Source: Bosea sp. OAE506 (GTDB taxonomy: Bacteria > Pseudomonadota > Alphaproteobacteria > Rhizobiales > Beijerinckiaceae). Taken from it: a DNA stretch of 64,000 nucleotides. The stretch lies in contig NZ_JBEPOB010000001.1 of assembly GCF_040546595.1 (NCBI RefSeq), positions 3,969,001 to 4,033,000 of the forward strand, read 5' to 3'. The number at the start of each line of letters is the position of its first letter. Position 1 is the stretch's first letter. Position numbers and translations under genes: made by a program. A model generated the notes under the pieces. The model was given only the letters and a program-made list of their open reading frames with translations, searched no databases and was not told the origin of the DNA. Below are positions 17,029 to 25,490 of this stretch, piece after piece.

Positions 17029-18579
17029 ATGGGTGCCTTCGATGTCCGCGACCTGATGAAGGCGGATGCCGCCGCCTCGGCGACGCCCGACATGTTCGGG
17101 CCGGCCCGAAGCGGGACACGCGTGTTCCACCCTCTGGCCGAGCGCATTGCCGCGATCCCGGTCAAGCCGACGCTGTCGCCGGTGATGATCGAGGGGCTGG
17201 TTCGCCTGCTCGACGTGCTGGCCGTGGTGGGGGCCGGCGGCCTGATCTACTGGCTCTACGCCGCGGGCACGACCGAGAGCATCCTGCCCTACCAGATCAC
17301 GATTCCCGCGCTCGCTGTGGGCGCGCTCGCCACCTTCCAGGCGCTGCATCTCTACCATGTCGGTGCGCTCAGGAACTTTATCGCCATGGCGGTGCGGCTC
17401 GCCAGCGGCTGGACCCTGCTGTTCCTGATCACGCTGGCCGCCTTCTTCTTCCTCAAGATCGGCGATCAGGTCTCGCGCGTCTGGCTGCTGGGCTTCTACA
17501 GCGTCGGCGCGGCGGCATTGCTGGGCGAGCGTCTGGCGGTGACGCTGGCCGTGCGGCATCTGACGCGCTCGGGGCGGCTCGAGCGGCGCACCGCCATCGT
17601 CGGCGGCGGCGAAGGCGGCGAAGCCCTGATCCAGGCGCTAGAGGCACAGCGCGACACGGGCCTGCGCATCTGCGGCGTCTTCGACGACCGCAACGACGAC
17701 CGCTCGCCCGACCTCGTTGCCGGCTATCCCAAGCTCGGCACGATCGACGACCTCGTTGAGTTCGCGCGGCGCACCAAGCTCGATCTCGTGATCTTCACGC
17801 TGCCGATCTCGGCCGAGGCGCGGCTTCTGGCGATGCTGCGCAAGCTCTGGGTGCTGCCGATCGACATCCGCCTATCGGCGCATATGTCGAAGCTGCGCTT
17901 CCGGCCGCGCTCCTATTCCTATTTCGGCGCGGTGCCGGTGCTCGACGTGTTCGACCGGCCGATCGCGGACTGGGACATCGTCGTCAAATGGGCCTTCGAC
18001 AAGGTCGTCGGCACGCTGGCGCTGATCCTGCTCTCGCCGGTGATGCTGGCCACCGCGATCGCGATCAAGCTCGATTCGAAGGGGCCGGTGCTGTTCCGGC
18101 AGAAGCGCTACGGCTTCAACAACGAGCAGATCGAGGTCTTCAAGTTCCGCTCGCTCTATCACGAGATGACCGACCACACCGCCGCCAAGCAGGTGACGAA
18201 GGACGATCCGCGCGTCACCCGCGTCGGCCGCTTCATCCGCAAGACCTCGCTCGACGAGCTGCCCCAGCTCTTCAACGTCGTGTTCAAGGGCAATCTCTCG
18301 CTGGTCGGCCCGCGCCCGCATGCGCTGCACGCCACCGCCTCGAACCGCGCCTATGAGCAGGTGGTCGACGGCTATTTCGCCCGTCACAAGGTCAAGCCCG
18401 GAATCACCGGCTGGGCGCAGGTCAATGGCTGGCGCGGCGAGACCGACACCGAGGACAAGATCCAGCGCCGCGTCGAGCACGACCTCTACTACATCGAGAA
18501 CTGGTCGGTGCTGCTCGACCTCTACATCCTGATCAAGACCCCCTTCTCGCTGATGACCAAGAGCGAGAACGCCTATTGA
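17029..18579 (+). CDS. Undecaprenyl-phosphate sugar (glucose) phosphotransferase, WcaJ-like
   Basis: 516 aa. N-terminal half has four to five membrane helices and a Rossmann-like CoA-binding-type segment ([29 protein letters not shown]). The C-terminal half is the bacterial sugar transferase domain: [63 protein letters not shown] and [17 protein letters not shown]. Length and layout fit the WcaJ/PssY group that starts repeat-unit synthesis by loading a hexose-1-phosphate, usually glucose, onto the lipid carrier. The next gene overlaps its stop by 4 bp, so both are in one operon. Confidence 0.93.
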   Translation: MGAFDVRDLMKADAAASATPDMFGPARSGTRVFHPLAERIAAIPVKPTLSPVMIEGLVRLLDVLAVVGAGGLIYWLYAAGTTESILPYQITIPALAVGALATFQALHLYHVGALRNFIAMAVRLASGWTLLFLITLAAFFFLKIGDQVSRVWLLGFYSVGAAALLGERLAVTLAVRHLTRSGRLERRTAIVGGGEGGEALIQALEAQRDTGLRICGVFDDRNDDRSPDLVAGYPKLGTIDDLVEFARRTKLDLVIFTLPISAEARLLAMLRKLWVLPIDIRLSAHMSKLRFRPRSYSYFGAVPVLDVFDRPIADWDIVVKWAFDKVVGTLALILLSPVMLATAIAIKLDSKGPVLFRQKRYGFNNEQIEVFKFRSLYHEMTDHTAAKQVTKDDPRVTRVGRFIRKTSLDELPQLFNVVFKGNLSLVGPRPHALHATASNRAYEQVVDGYFARHKVKPGITGWAQVNGWRGETDTEDKIQRRVEHDLYYIENWSVLLDLYILIKTPFSLMTKSENAY

Positions 18580-19838
18580 GCGCGCTCGCCGACAGGAGCG
18601 GCCAGGAGCCGGCACGACGCGGCCGGCTGCGCATCTCCTATGCGACGCTGAAGCGCGGCGTGCTCTGGCTGCTGACCGCCTGCAGCGGTCTCGCCCTGAT
18701 CGAGCCCTCGCCCTATGAGGTCGTGTTCCTGCTCGCGCTGTTCGTCTTCGCGCTGACGGGGATCCGCTTCTCGCAGAAGCTGCTGCCGCTGGCGCTGCTG
18801 CTGCTGCTCTACAATATCGGCGGCACCTTCTCGCTGATCCCGTGGATGGACGATGCCGCGGCTGTGCGCTTCACCGCCGTCTCGGTCTACCTGATGATCA
18901 CCGCCGTCTTCCTCGCCGGGATCATGGCGGAAGACCCGCTCGGCCGGCTGGAGACACTGCGCAGCGGCTATCTCTTCGCCGCCTGGGGCGCGGGGCTGGC
19001 CGGCATCCTCGGCTATTTCGACATCGCCGGCCTCGGCTCTGTGTTCACGCTCTATGGCCGCGCCTCGGGCACCTTCAAGGATCCCAACGTGCTCGGGCCC
19101 TTCCTGGTGCTGCCGATCGTCTATCTGCTGCACCATGTCCTGATCGGCCGGCTCGGCCTGATGCGCGGGCTCCTGCTGATGAGCGTGCCGCTGGTCGCGC
19201 TGTTCCTGACCTTCTCGCGCGGCGCCTGGGGCAATCTCGTCGGCGCGACGCTGCTGATGATCGCGCTGACCTTCCTGACCGCGCCGAACGCGGCCGGCCG
19301 CACCCGCATCGTGGCGCTGACGCTGGCGGCGCTCGGGCTGGTCAGCGTGGCCCTGCTCTTTGCGCTCTCCTTCGAGAACATCCGCAGCGTCTTCGAGGTC
19401 CGCGCCAGCCTGGTGCAGGAGTATGACGGCGGCGTCACCGGCCGCTTCGGCAACCAGCTCCGCTCGATCCCGCTGCTGCTGGACGAGCCGAACGGCTTCG
19501 GGCCGCTGCGCTTCCGCTGGCTGTTCCCGGAGGACCCGCACAACGTCTACATCAACGCCTTCGCCTCCTATGGCTGGCTCGGCGGCTTCTCATGGCTGGC
19601 GCTGATGGCGGCGACCTGCCTCGTCGGCTGGCGGCTGGTGTTCCAGCGCTCGGCGCGCCAGGGCCATGTCATCGTGCTGTGGTCGGTGCTGTTCATCACG
19701 ATCCTGCAGGGGATGCAGATCGACACCGACCACTGGCGCCACATGTATCTGATGCTGGGGCTCGTCTGGGGGCTCGCCGCCCTCCCCGTCGCCCCGCAGG
19801 CGGCGCCTCAGCCGCGGTCCTTGCGCACGACCACATAG
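18576..19838 (+). CDS. O-antigen ligase/Wzy-like polymerase
   Basis: 420 aa, about eleven to twelve membrane helices. The family signature is visible: RASGTFKDPNVLGPFLVLP, FSRGAWGNLVGA, and the large periplasmic loop containing GRFGNQLRSIPLLLDEPNG and FPEDPHNVYINAFASYGWLGG, where the Pro-His-Asn motif is diagnostic for Wzy_C/WaaL. In a locus without lipid A genes, a repeat-unit polymerase is more likely than a ligase. The start is probably TTG at 18576, overlapping the TGA of the upstream gene. It overlaps the convergent methyltransferase by 31 bp. Confidence 0.87.
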   Translation: MSALADRSGQEPARRGRLRISYATLKRGVLWLLTACSGLALIEPSPYEVVFLLALFVFALTGIRFSQKLLPLALLLLLYNIGGTFSLIPWMDDAAAVRFTAVSVYLMITAVFLAGIMAEDPLGRLETLRSGYLFAAWGAGLAGILGYFDIAGLGSVFTLYGRASGTFKDPNVLGPFLVLPIVYLLHHVLIGRLGLMRGLLLMSVPLVALFLTFSRGAWGNLVGATLLMIALTFLTAPNAAGRTRIVALTLAALGLVSVALLFALSFENIRSVFEVRASLVQEYDGGVTGRFGNQLRSIPLLLDEPNGFGPLRFRWLFPEDPHNVYINAFASYGWLGGFSWLALMAATCLVGWRLVFQRSARQGHVIVLWSVLFITILQGMQIDTDHWRHMYLMLGLVWGLAALPVAPQAAPQPRSLRTTT

Positions 19839-20626
19839 GCGTAGGTCGTCACGAAATCCCAGCCGATCTTCGCGGCCAGCGCATTGAAGGCGTGGTCGGC
19901 CTGCTTCAGCCCGGGCATCCGGTCGAAATAGCCATGGCCCCAGAAGCGCTGGATGTGGACGTCGGAGAAGCCGGCACGGTTCAGCATCGGCGCGAGCGTC
20001 GCCCGGCTGCCGCGGCACCAGTCGTAATGGGCGGGAAACTTGGGATCGCCGCCGCCGTCCCGGCGCAGCGGGAAGAGCGCGTGGACGATGGCGCGCGAGG
20101 CCTTCTCCGGCAGCAGATGGTTCAGCGCGAAGACGGGCGCCCAGAGCGTCGGGAAGAAGGCGAGCGCAACGCCGCCCGGCGCCAGCAGGGCGTGGATGTT
20201 GGTCCAGGCCTGCTCGACATCCGCGACATGCTCGAAGACCATGCGCGAGACCATCAGGTCGTAGCCGCCCCGCGCGATGTCGGGCTCGGAGAGATCGCCC
20301 GCGATGTCGAAGCGGGCCGTCTTCAGGCCTGCCGGCGTCAGGGCGAGTTCGCCGGCGTCGATGTCGTTGACGATCAGGTCGATGCCATGGCCGGCCGCCT
20401 GCTCGGCGGTGAAGAGCGGATCGCGACCGCCGCCGATCTCGCAGACGCGGCGCAGGCCGAATTGCCGGGCGAGGCCGAGAATCGTCGGCTCGTAGTGATC
20501 CCAGGCCCATTGCGAATGCCAGTCGGGCGCGAGCTCGCGGAAGAAGCCCTCGACCGAGCGGTTCGGGTTGACCTGAGCGCGCGTAGCGGGCCGGACCGGA
20601 TCGGCCGTGACAGTCGCCAGTGACAT
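19808..20626 (-). CDS. Class I SAM-dependent methyltransferase
   Basis: 272 aa. Motif I CEIGGGRDPLFTAEQAAGHG is a Rossmann SAM-binding loop, followed by the acidic strand LIVNDIDAGEL and the post-motif RGGYDLMVSRMVFEHVADVE. The remaining half (FFPTLWAPVFALNHLLP, HYDWCRGSRATL) is seen in methyltransferases from surface-polysaccharide loci. It probably methylates a sugar or lipid-linked intermediate; substrate unknown. ATG 20626 was chosen; the frame runs open upstream into the tRNA but shows no conserved residues there. Confidence 0.82.
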   Translation of the reverse strand: MSLATVTADPVRPATRAQVNPNRSVEGFFRELAPDWHSQWAWDHYEPTILGLARQFGLRRVCEIGGGRDPLFTAEQAAGHGIDLIVNDIDAGELALTPAGLKTARFDIAGDLSEPDIARGGYDLMVSRMVFEHVADVEQAWTNIHALLAPGGVALAFFPTLWAPVFALNHLLPEKASRAIVHALFPLRRDGGGDPKFPAHYDWCRGSRATLAPMLNRAGFSDVHIQRFWGHGYFDRMPGLKQADHAFNALAAKIGWDFVTTYAYVVVRKDRG

Positions 20627-20844
20627 GGTCTTCTCCGCCTGCTCAACCCTTTGGGAACGTGAAAACAATGCGGATTCGCCCCGAAAACCGCAATCACCGA
20701 GTGCTTCGACAGTTAATAGGGCCTGACATCCGGGCGTTCCGGGCTGGCCCGGCCCCAACGGATGACGGGCGAAGAGCGCCTTCTCAAAACAAGCGGCGCA
20801 AGCGGATTGCATCCGCGCGACGCCGCCACTATAAGCCGACCCGT

Positions 20845-20922
20845 CGGAGCGTAGCGCAGCCCGGTTAGCGCACTTGTCTGGGGGACAAGGGGTCGGAGGT
20901 TCGAATCCTCTCGCTCCGACCA
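20845..20922 (+). tRNA. tRNA-Pro (anticodon GGG)
   Basis: Acceptor arms CGGAGCG and CGCTCCG pair. The anticodon stem CTTGT/ACAAG encloses loop CTGGGGG with anticodon GGG, and the T-loop is TTCGAAT in a GGAGG/CCTCT stem. The CCA end is encoded (20920-20922). Phage genes begin immediately downstream, so the 3' half is the likely attB/attL core of the prophage; the matching repeat would lie beyond the window. Confidence 0.97.
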
Positions 20923-21011
20923 TTTTTCCTAATCATTACAGCACTTTAGCTTGTGCCTCCAAAGGCTTGCTTCGGCGCGATTGGGAACGAAACGAGCCCA
21001 ATCTGCAGGCT

Positions 21012-21044
21012 TCGGGACAAAAAGTCCCGACAGAGTCCCGACAG
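21012..21044. repeat. Short inverted and direct repeats beside the tRNA attachment site
   Basis: TCGGGAC (21012-21018) is inverted to GTCCCGA (21024-21030), and GTCCCGACAG occurs twice in tandem (21024-21033, 21035-21044). Direct repeats about 100 bp inside an attachment site are typical of integrase arm-type sites; this is an inference. Confidence 0.4.
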
Positions 21045-21093
21045 ATGTTCTCCGGCTGTTCGCCTGGGCGATTCCGCGATAGCCTCGCCATCC

Positions 21094-21591
21094 ATGAGGA
21101 ACCCCCGTCGTGCGTATGATGCCGAGGGTCGCGAGATCGCGCCGGCGACGGTCGGCAGCGAGCGCGGTAATGGCGTGACCGAGGCCGAGATCTGGTGCGG
21201 CGATTGCCATCACCATGGAGCGGTCTCGACCGACGGCATGCCGGCCGGGCTCGCCATCCCCGACATCTGCCTGCGTTATCGTTGTTCGGCCTGCGGCAGC
21301 CGCAACCTGACCTCGCGGCCGAGCGTCCTCATGCACTATGCCGTGCTTCAGGAGCGGACCGGCATGACACATGGGAACGCCCCGCTCCCGCGCCGCGTTG
21401 AGCCAGCCGGAGGGCACGCCATGCCGAAGGTCGTCATCACCACCGTCGAAGAGTATGAGGCCGCGACGCAGGAGGTCCAGGACCTCACCGGCGCGCCCGA
21501 GAACACACCCGAAGAGCGGCGGCTGATCGACCTCGTGCTGGCGATCGAGATCTGGGACGCGAAGCACGACGACGCGACCGCATGGCGCTGA
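21094..21591 (+). CDS. Phage-end protein with zinc-ribbon-like cysteines
   Basis: 165 aa from ATG 21094. The middle carries two Cys pairs, CGDC (with the following HHHG) and CRYRCSACGSRN, about 35 residues apart, a pattern of a zinc ribbon. The C-terminal 55 residues (from MPKVVITTVEEYEAATQEVQ) look like a separate small helical domain and could also be an independent gene starting at the internal ATG. No family was recognised. It is the first gene after the tRNA. The frame is open further upstream, but residues there are low in pattern. Confidence 0.6.
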   Translation: MRNPRRAYDAEGREIAPATVGSERGNGVTEAEIWCGDCHHHGAVSTDGMPAGLAIPDICLRYRCSACGSRNLTSRPSVLMHYAVLQERTGMTHGNAPLPRRVEPAGGHAMPKVVITTVEEYEAATQEVQDLTGAPENTPEERRLIDLVLAIEIWDAKHDDATAWR

Positions 21592-21731
21592 TCACAAGCC
21601 AGACTTACCCACAACATGTCGTGTCAGGCTGTGGATGGTCGTGTCGCGACTTGGGGTTGTGCCGATCCGCGTGGTAGTTTGCGACTGCGTTCGTGAATCA
21701 TCACGACGTCCACGCCCCCGGCGTGGTCACC

Positions 21732-21759
21732 AAAAAGCCGAGGCAGAGCCCCGGCTTTT
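21732..21759. terminator. Intrinsic terminator, probably bidirectional
   Basis: AAAAAGCCGAGGC (from 21732) pairs with GCCCCGGCTTTT (to 21759) around a short AGA loop, giving a GC stem with A/T flanks on both strands. It closes the transcription unit of the zinc-ribbon gene. Confidence 0.6.
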
Positions 21760-21805
21760 CGTTGGAAGGACCCGGCCGAAGCCAAGCCCGTTCCAGTGGG
21801 TGCAT

Positions 21806-21819
21806 CTCACTTAAGTGAG
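21806..21819. promoter_or_regulatory. 14-bp perfect palindrome upstream of the HNH gene
   Basis: CTCACTTAAGTGAG is a perfect inverted repeat ending 52 bp before the HNH start codon. It is a plausible dimeric-repressor operator. No second copy was noticed in the window. Confidence 0.4.
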
Positions 21820-21871
21820 AACACGAGCACGGTGTCAAGCTTCAGTTGGGCCTCCCAGAAAGGTCCATCAC

Positions 21872-22177
21872 ATGCCTACCGATACCCTTATTGAAGCCTT
21901 GAAGCGGCTCAACGTCTTCGGAAAAGGCCGGCCTGATCCGAACCTTGACCCTGCCGTCTGGCGCCGTGATGATTTCGGCAATCTGATCCGTCGCAGTGAC
22001 TATGGCGACAGATCGTCTCCATACGGATGGGAGATCGACCACATCAGGCCCCAGGCCTTGCTTGGCTCAGACGACCTAACGAATCTGAGGCCGCTGCATT
22101 GCCGCGCGAACGCTTCGCTCGGCGGGTCGCTCGCGAGCGCCATCAGCAAATTGGGCCAAGGGCTGACCCGCGCCTAA
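21872..22177 (+). CDS. HNH endonuclease
   Basis: 101 aa. The betabeta-alpha-metal nuclease motif is visible at residues about 50-85: YGWEIDHIRP (Asp-His), then DDLTNLRPLHCRANASLGG with the central Asn and a terminal Asn in place of the last His, as in many phage HNH proteins. It would nick or cut DNA in a metal-dependent way. HNH proteins near terminase genes assist packaging, but this copy is at the opposite end of the prophage, next to attL, behind its own palindrome, so a different role (defence or mobility) is possible. Terminators bracket it on both sides. Confidence 0.83.
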   Translation: MPTDTLIEALKRLNVFGKGRPDPNLDPAVWRRDDFGNLIRRSDYGDRSSPYGWEIDHIRPQALLGSDDLTNLRPLHCRANASLGGSLASAISKLGQGLTRA

Positions 22178-22183
22178 ACGACG

Positions 22184-22223
22184 AAAAGCCCCGCCCTGGC
22201 TGCAAGGCCGGGGCGGGGCTTCC
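22184..22223. terminator. Bidirectional intrinsic terminator
   Basis: AAAAGCCCCGCCC pairs with GGGGCGGGGCTT across a short loop, 22184-22223. It lies between the HNH gene and the end of the converging late phage operon, so it would stop both. Confidence 0.72.
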
Positions 22224-22242
22224 TGTTTGCGGGGCGCCTCGG

Positions 22243-22929
22243 TCAGTCGCGCAGCGAGGCCGCGAGATCGTCGATCGCCTTGCGGAAGGCGACCAGGTCG
22301 CCGGTGTTGCGGATGATCCGGTCTGGCACGAAGTCCATCCGCTCCGAGGCGTGGTCGCCCCCGCTGGCCGAGCCGGCGCCGGGGCGCTCGATCCGCACGA
22401 CGAGGCCACCACGATCGCGGATCGCCTTCGCCTCATTGGCGAAGCGGACATCGTCGGCGACGATTAGCGGCTGATGCCCTTGCCATGGGTGCTGGAGATG
22501 ACCGGACTGCGTCGCAGCCTGCCAGGCCGCGATCCAGAACCCCTCCCCGATCAGGTTGCGGCCCCATTCGGTGCCAAGCCACTGCATCGCCTGGCGCGGC
22601 GTGCGGCCGCAGAGCAGGGCCGAAGGCTCTTCCTTGCGGTCGCCGTCGACTTGAGCAGGGTCGAGCCCGAGCGCCAGCATCATGGCTTTGAGCGGCCCAG
22701 CGAAGCGCACCCGCTGGAAGTGCCAAAGGAGCATGAGACGCTCGGCCGCCGTCGACTTGCCCGCGCCGGCCGGGCCGCACAGCCCGATGGTCCGCACGCG
22801 GAAAGCCGCGGCGCAGCCGCCGGTGCAGTCATGCTCGTCATTGCCGCAACTGCGGGCGCAGTGCGGGCAATCCTTGTGAGGGATCAGCCCGCGCAGCGGC
22901 GGGGCCATCGGCCATCGATCGGTCTTCAT
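22243..22929 (-). CDS. P-loop kinase, deoxynucleotide-monophosphate-kinase-like
   Basis: 228 aa. Walker A CGPAGAGKST at residues 51-60, a LID/substrate region with RTPRQAMQWLGTEWGRNLIG and the Walker-B-like strand LIVADDVRFANEA, as in phage dNMP kinases. An N-terminal 40-residue extension carries a Cys cluster (CPHCARSCGNDEHDC) that could bind zinc and is unusual for this family. The product may phosphorylate dNMPs for phage DNA synthesis. It overlaps the metallophosphoesterase gene by 4 nt, and both lie at the far end of the late operon rather than with replication genes. Confidence 0.75.
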   Translation of the reverse strand: MKTDRWPMAPPLRGLIPHKDCPHCARSCGNDEHDCTGGCAAAFRVRTIGLCGPAGAGKSTAAERLMLLWHFQRVRFAGPLKAMMLALGLDPAQVDGDRKEEPSALLCGRTPRQAMQWLGTEWGRNLIGEGFWIAAWQAATQSGHLQHPWQGHQPLIVADDVRFANEAKAIRDRGGLVVRIERPGAGSASGGDHASERMDFVPDRIIRNTGDLVAFRKAIDDLAASLRD

Positions 22930-24197
22930 GCGGCCTCGCTTCCGGCAGCGTCGAGGATGGCGATGCGGTTGCGGCCGATCTCGCCATAATCGCGGTGATA
23001 GGTGATCGCCTGCAGCGAGCGGCCCGAGAGGAAGCCGGAGCCGAAATGCCATGCGTCGGGGGGGATCGGGGCCTGATGCGTCTCGACGATGACGCCGCCG
23101 CCCTCGCTCGCCACCAGTCGCTTGTGGTGCAAGTGGAACATATGCGCGTAGCGGAACAGCGTTTCGCCCCAGTCGGCGGCCCAACGATGCGCCATCAGCT
23201 CGGGCATGCGCTCGGCCCGCGCCGCGTGGCCATGCGTGCCGGCGAGCAGCACCTTGCCGAAGCGGTGCCGGAAGAACAGCGAGGGGTCGTCGTCGACCAT
23301 CACGCGCGGCTCGTTTCGGAACCAGGCGAGCAGGAAATAGGCGACCGCAACCGAGGAGTGCTCGTCGTGATTGCCCTTCAGGATACGCACGATCACCCGC
23401 TCATGACGCGCCAGCGCAGCCTCGACCATGCCGACCATCAGCCGCGCCGCGGCGCGCACCACCTCCGGATAGCGGCCATCGACATCGAGCGCGTGGCCCG
23501 AGCGGGCGGTGCGGTTCTCCTGGTTGTCGGAATGGATCAGGTCGCCGCCACCGAGCACGATCGCATGGCCCGATGCCGGGGCCTGCGACACCAGGGAGGC
23601 CATCGCCCCTCCGAGCACGCGCTCGGCGATCTTCAGGTCCCAGTTGACGCCCGTTTCGCGGCCCCAGGCCCGCATGCCGACATGCAGATCGGCGAGCGGA
23701 TAGAGCGTCATCTGCGACGATAGCACGGTCGCAGGCTGCGGCACAGGCTCCTTCGGCCCCCGCAGACCCTTGAAAGCGGTCTTCAGCGCCGCCGCGACCG
23801 CGAAGGGATCGACGGCGCCGAGCTTCGTCTTGACCCATTGCTGGGTCACGCGGCCGTCCGGGTCGGTCAGCGCCGAGACGCCCTTGACGACATGCCCGGC
23901 CGGAAGCGCGAAGGCCTCGCCCGGCGCGATCTTCTGCTCGACCGAGCGGGCACGAAGCGAGCCGTCGGCGTTGGTCTGCTCGGTGACGCGAGCGATGCGA
24001 TAGCCTGGCAGCACCGGCTTGAAGCCGAGCGCCCCGGTCTGCGCGCGCAGCCGCACCTTCCGCAGATGCTGCTGCACGCTGCAATAGCGCAGCCCGAGAG
24101 CGACGGCGATCGTGCTGGCGTTCTCGCCGTCGACGAAATGCCGATGCTCGATCTTCGCCTTTAAATCATCGTCCCAGTGCCGACCGGTCACGCGCAT
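22926..24197 (-). CDS. Phage metallophosphoesterase with N-terminal helix-turn-helix
   Basis: 423 aa. Residues 1-50 look like a helix-turn-helix (DGENASTIAVALGLRYCSVQ). The calcineurin-like phosphoesterase core follows: LADLHVGM (Asp170-x-His172), GGGDLIHSDN (about 216-225), KGNHDEHSS (274-282) and AGTHGHAAR (about 319-327), giving the metal-binding set. It could cleave phosphodiesters in nucleic acids or signalling nucleotides; substrate unknown. Similar HTH-phosphoesterase proteins occur in other tailed phages. ATG 24197 overlaps the stop of the previous gene by 1 nt. Confidence 0.8.
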   Translation of the reverse strand: MRVTGRHWDDDLKAKIEHRHFVDGENASTIAVALGLRYCSVQQHLRKVRLRAQTGALGFKPVLPGYRIARVTEQTNADGSLRARSVEQKIAPGEAFALPAGHVVKGVSALTDPDGRVTQQWVKTKLGAVDPFAVAAALKTAFKGLRGPKEPVPQPATVLSSQMTLYPLADLHVGMRAWGRETGVNWDLKIAERVLGGAMASLVSQAPASGHAIVLGGGDLIHSDNQENRTARSGHALDVDGRYPEVVRAAARLMVGMVEAALARHERVIVRILKGNHDEHSSVAVAYFLLAWFRNEPRVMVDDDPSLFFRHRFGKVLLAGTHGHAARAERMPELMAHRWAADWGETLFRYAHMFHLHHKRLVASEGGGVIVETHQAPIPPDAWHFGSGFLSGRSLQAITYHRDYGEIGRNRIAILDAAGSEAA

Positions 24198-24574
24198 CAG
24201 GCCGGCTCTCCGCGCGCGGCCTTGACGAGGACGGTGGCGAGGCTGGGCGGCATCGGCAGCATCAGGCAGACCTGGATGCCCTCTCCGAAGGCCACGAGCG
24301 CCGCATGCGGGCCGATGGCGAGGATCAGCGTCGTCGGCCGCTCCGGCCGGGGCCAGGGGCCGAGCCGCGCCTCGAGGAAGGCCATGCCGGCCTGCGCTTC
24401 CGCGCCCGTCAGTACATGGATGGTCGCGCCGGCGGCGCCGGCCTCGGCCGCTTCCAAGGCGACGACCTCGAGCGGGCGGCAGCCGGGCTCCTGCGCCAGC
24501 AAGGGCGGCACGGTGGCGGCGAGGAGCAGAAGGGCGGCGAAGAGCAGCAGGCCGGCGCGCGCAAGCTTCGACAT
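24197..24574 (-). CDS. Exported small protein downstream of the lysis cassette
   Basis: 125 aa with a signal peptide (MSKLARAGLLLFAALLLLAA, probable cleavage after LLAQ). The mature part of about 95 residues contains Cys in GCRPLEVV and IQVCLMLP that could form a disulfide. No family recognised. Located after holin and a membrane coiled-coil protein, it might take the outer-membrane-facing part in lysis, but no lipobox is evident, so it is not a standard o-spanin. Lysogenic expression as an envelope modifier is the alternative. Confidence 0.6.
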   Translation of the reverse strand: MSKLARAGLLLFAALLLLAATVPPLLAQEPGCRPLEVVALEAAEAGAAGATIHVLTGAEAQAGMAFLEARLGPWPRPERPTTLILAIGPHAALVAFGEGIQVCLMLPMPPSLATVLVKAARGEPA

Positions 24575-24617
24575 GGCGGGGCATCCTTCGGTTGCGGGGA
24601 AAGGCGGAAGGCTGGGA

Positions 24618-24929
24618 TCAGCTCCGGGGCGTGCGCCGGGGCGTGGCCTCGACCAGGCGATCAAGCCGGTCGGCGAGGCGGTTGAAGCCGTCGGAGATGC
24701 GCGACTCGACCTTGGCGAGCGCCTCGTCGCTGACGAAGCGCTGCACGGCTTCGACCTTGAATTCGGCCAATTCCTTGCCGAGTGCCTCGCAGCGCTCGTC
24801 GAGCCGGGCAATGCGCTTGTCGTGCTGGGCGGCCTGGAAGCGCACGATGCCCCAGCTCGCGGCCAGCGTGGCGAGCATGCCCAGCAGCGGCAGGACGGCG
24901 GCGAGGGAAAATTCGCCGGCGACCGTCAC
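24618..24929 (-). CDS. Membrane-anchored coiled-coil protein (lysis cassette)
   Basis: 103 aa from GTG 24929, overlapping the holin stop by 4 nt. N-terminal membrane helix (LAAVLPLLGMLATLAASWGI) followed by an amphipathic coiled coil of about 60 residues (HDKRIARLDERCEALGKELA onward). This topology resembles an inner-membrane spanin or a holin accessory factor. The overlap with the holin gene supports a lysis role. The frame is open upstream to 25154, but that part is antisense-like Arg-rich sequence over the holin gene. Confidence 0.65.
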   Translation of the reverse strand: MTVAGEFSLAAVLPLLGMLATLAASWGIVRFQAAQHDKRIARLDERCEALGKELAEFKVEAVQRFVSDEALAKVESRISDGFNRLADRLDRLVEATPRRTPRS

Positions 24930-25489
24930 TTGCGCCCCCGCCCGAAACCGAGCTGCGGGGCGATTTCCTTCAGGGTGTGGCCGCCATTGAAGACCGCGAG
25001 CCAGGTCAGCGTCACCGTGCCCCAGGCGGAGATCAGATCGGCCATCGGCAGGAGCGGCCTGACGCCGGCATTGCCACCGAAGACGCCGGCGAGCAGGATC
25101 ACCGCCCAGCCGGCGATGATCAGCCCCTGCCAGGCCCCGCGCCAGAACTGCCACGCGCCGAAGCCCTTCTCGATCTCGGCGGCCTGGGCATCGCTGCCGC
25201 GCTGCGCCTCGATTTCCCAGAGCCGGATCATCTCCGGCGCCGCGGCCTCGACCTGCGCGATCACGGGGGCGGCCGCTTCCGGCCCCTTCCGGATCGCCTC
25301 GGTGACGGCCTCCGGCGTCGCGGGTGTGCCGAGCTTGCCGGCGAGCGTCTCGACGACCTTGCCAGCGAGCGTCCCGGCGATGGCGCCGGCCGGGCCGCCG
25401 ACCGCCCCGCCGACGATGCCGCCGAGCTGCTTGGCGCCCTGCTTGAAAAGCTCGCCCGCGAGCGAGCCAAGCGTGGTGGCGAGATCCAT
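24926..25489 (-). CDS. Holin (3TM / GTA-type)
   Basis: 187 aa. The N-terminal half is Ala/Gly-rich with amphipathic segments (GGIVGGAVGGPAGAIAGTLA). The C-terminal half has FWRGAWQGLIIAGWAVILLA, a second hydrophobic segment and WGTVTLTWLAVFNGGHTLKE, the pattern of the 3TM-type holins seen in alphaproteobacterial phages and gene transfer agents. It would open the inner membrane to release the endolysin encoded immediately upstream (1 nt gap). ATG 25489 fits the family start. Confidence 0.78.
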   Translation of the reverse strand: MDLATTLGSLAGELFKQGAKQLGGIVGGAVGGPAGAIAGTLAGKVVETLAGKLGTPATPEAVTEAIRKGPEAAAPVIAQVEAAAPEMIRLWEIEAQRGSDAQAAEIEKGFGAWQFWRGAWQGLIIAGWAVILLAGVFGGNAGVRPLLPMADLISAWGTVTLTWLAVFNGGHTLKEIAPQLGFGRGRK

Positions 25490-25490
25490 C

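Noticed and set aside
21872..22177. Homing endonuclease in an intron or intein
   Set aside because: The HNH gene is free-standing, with its own upstream palindrome and flanking terminators, and no split gene surrounds it.
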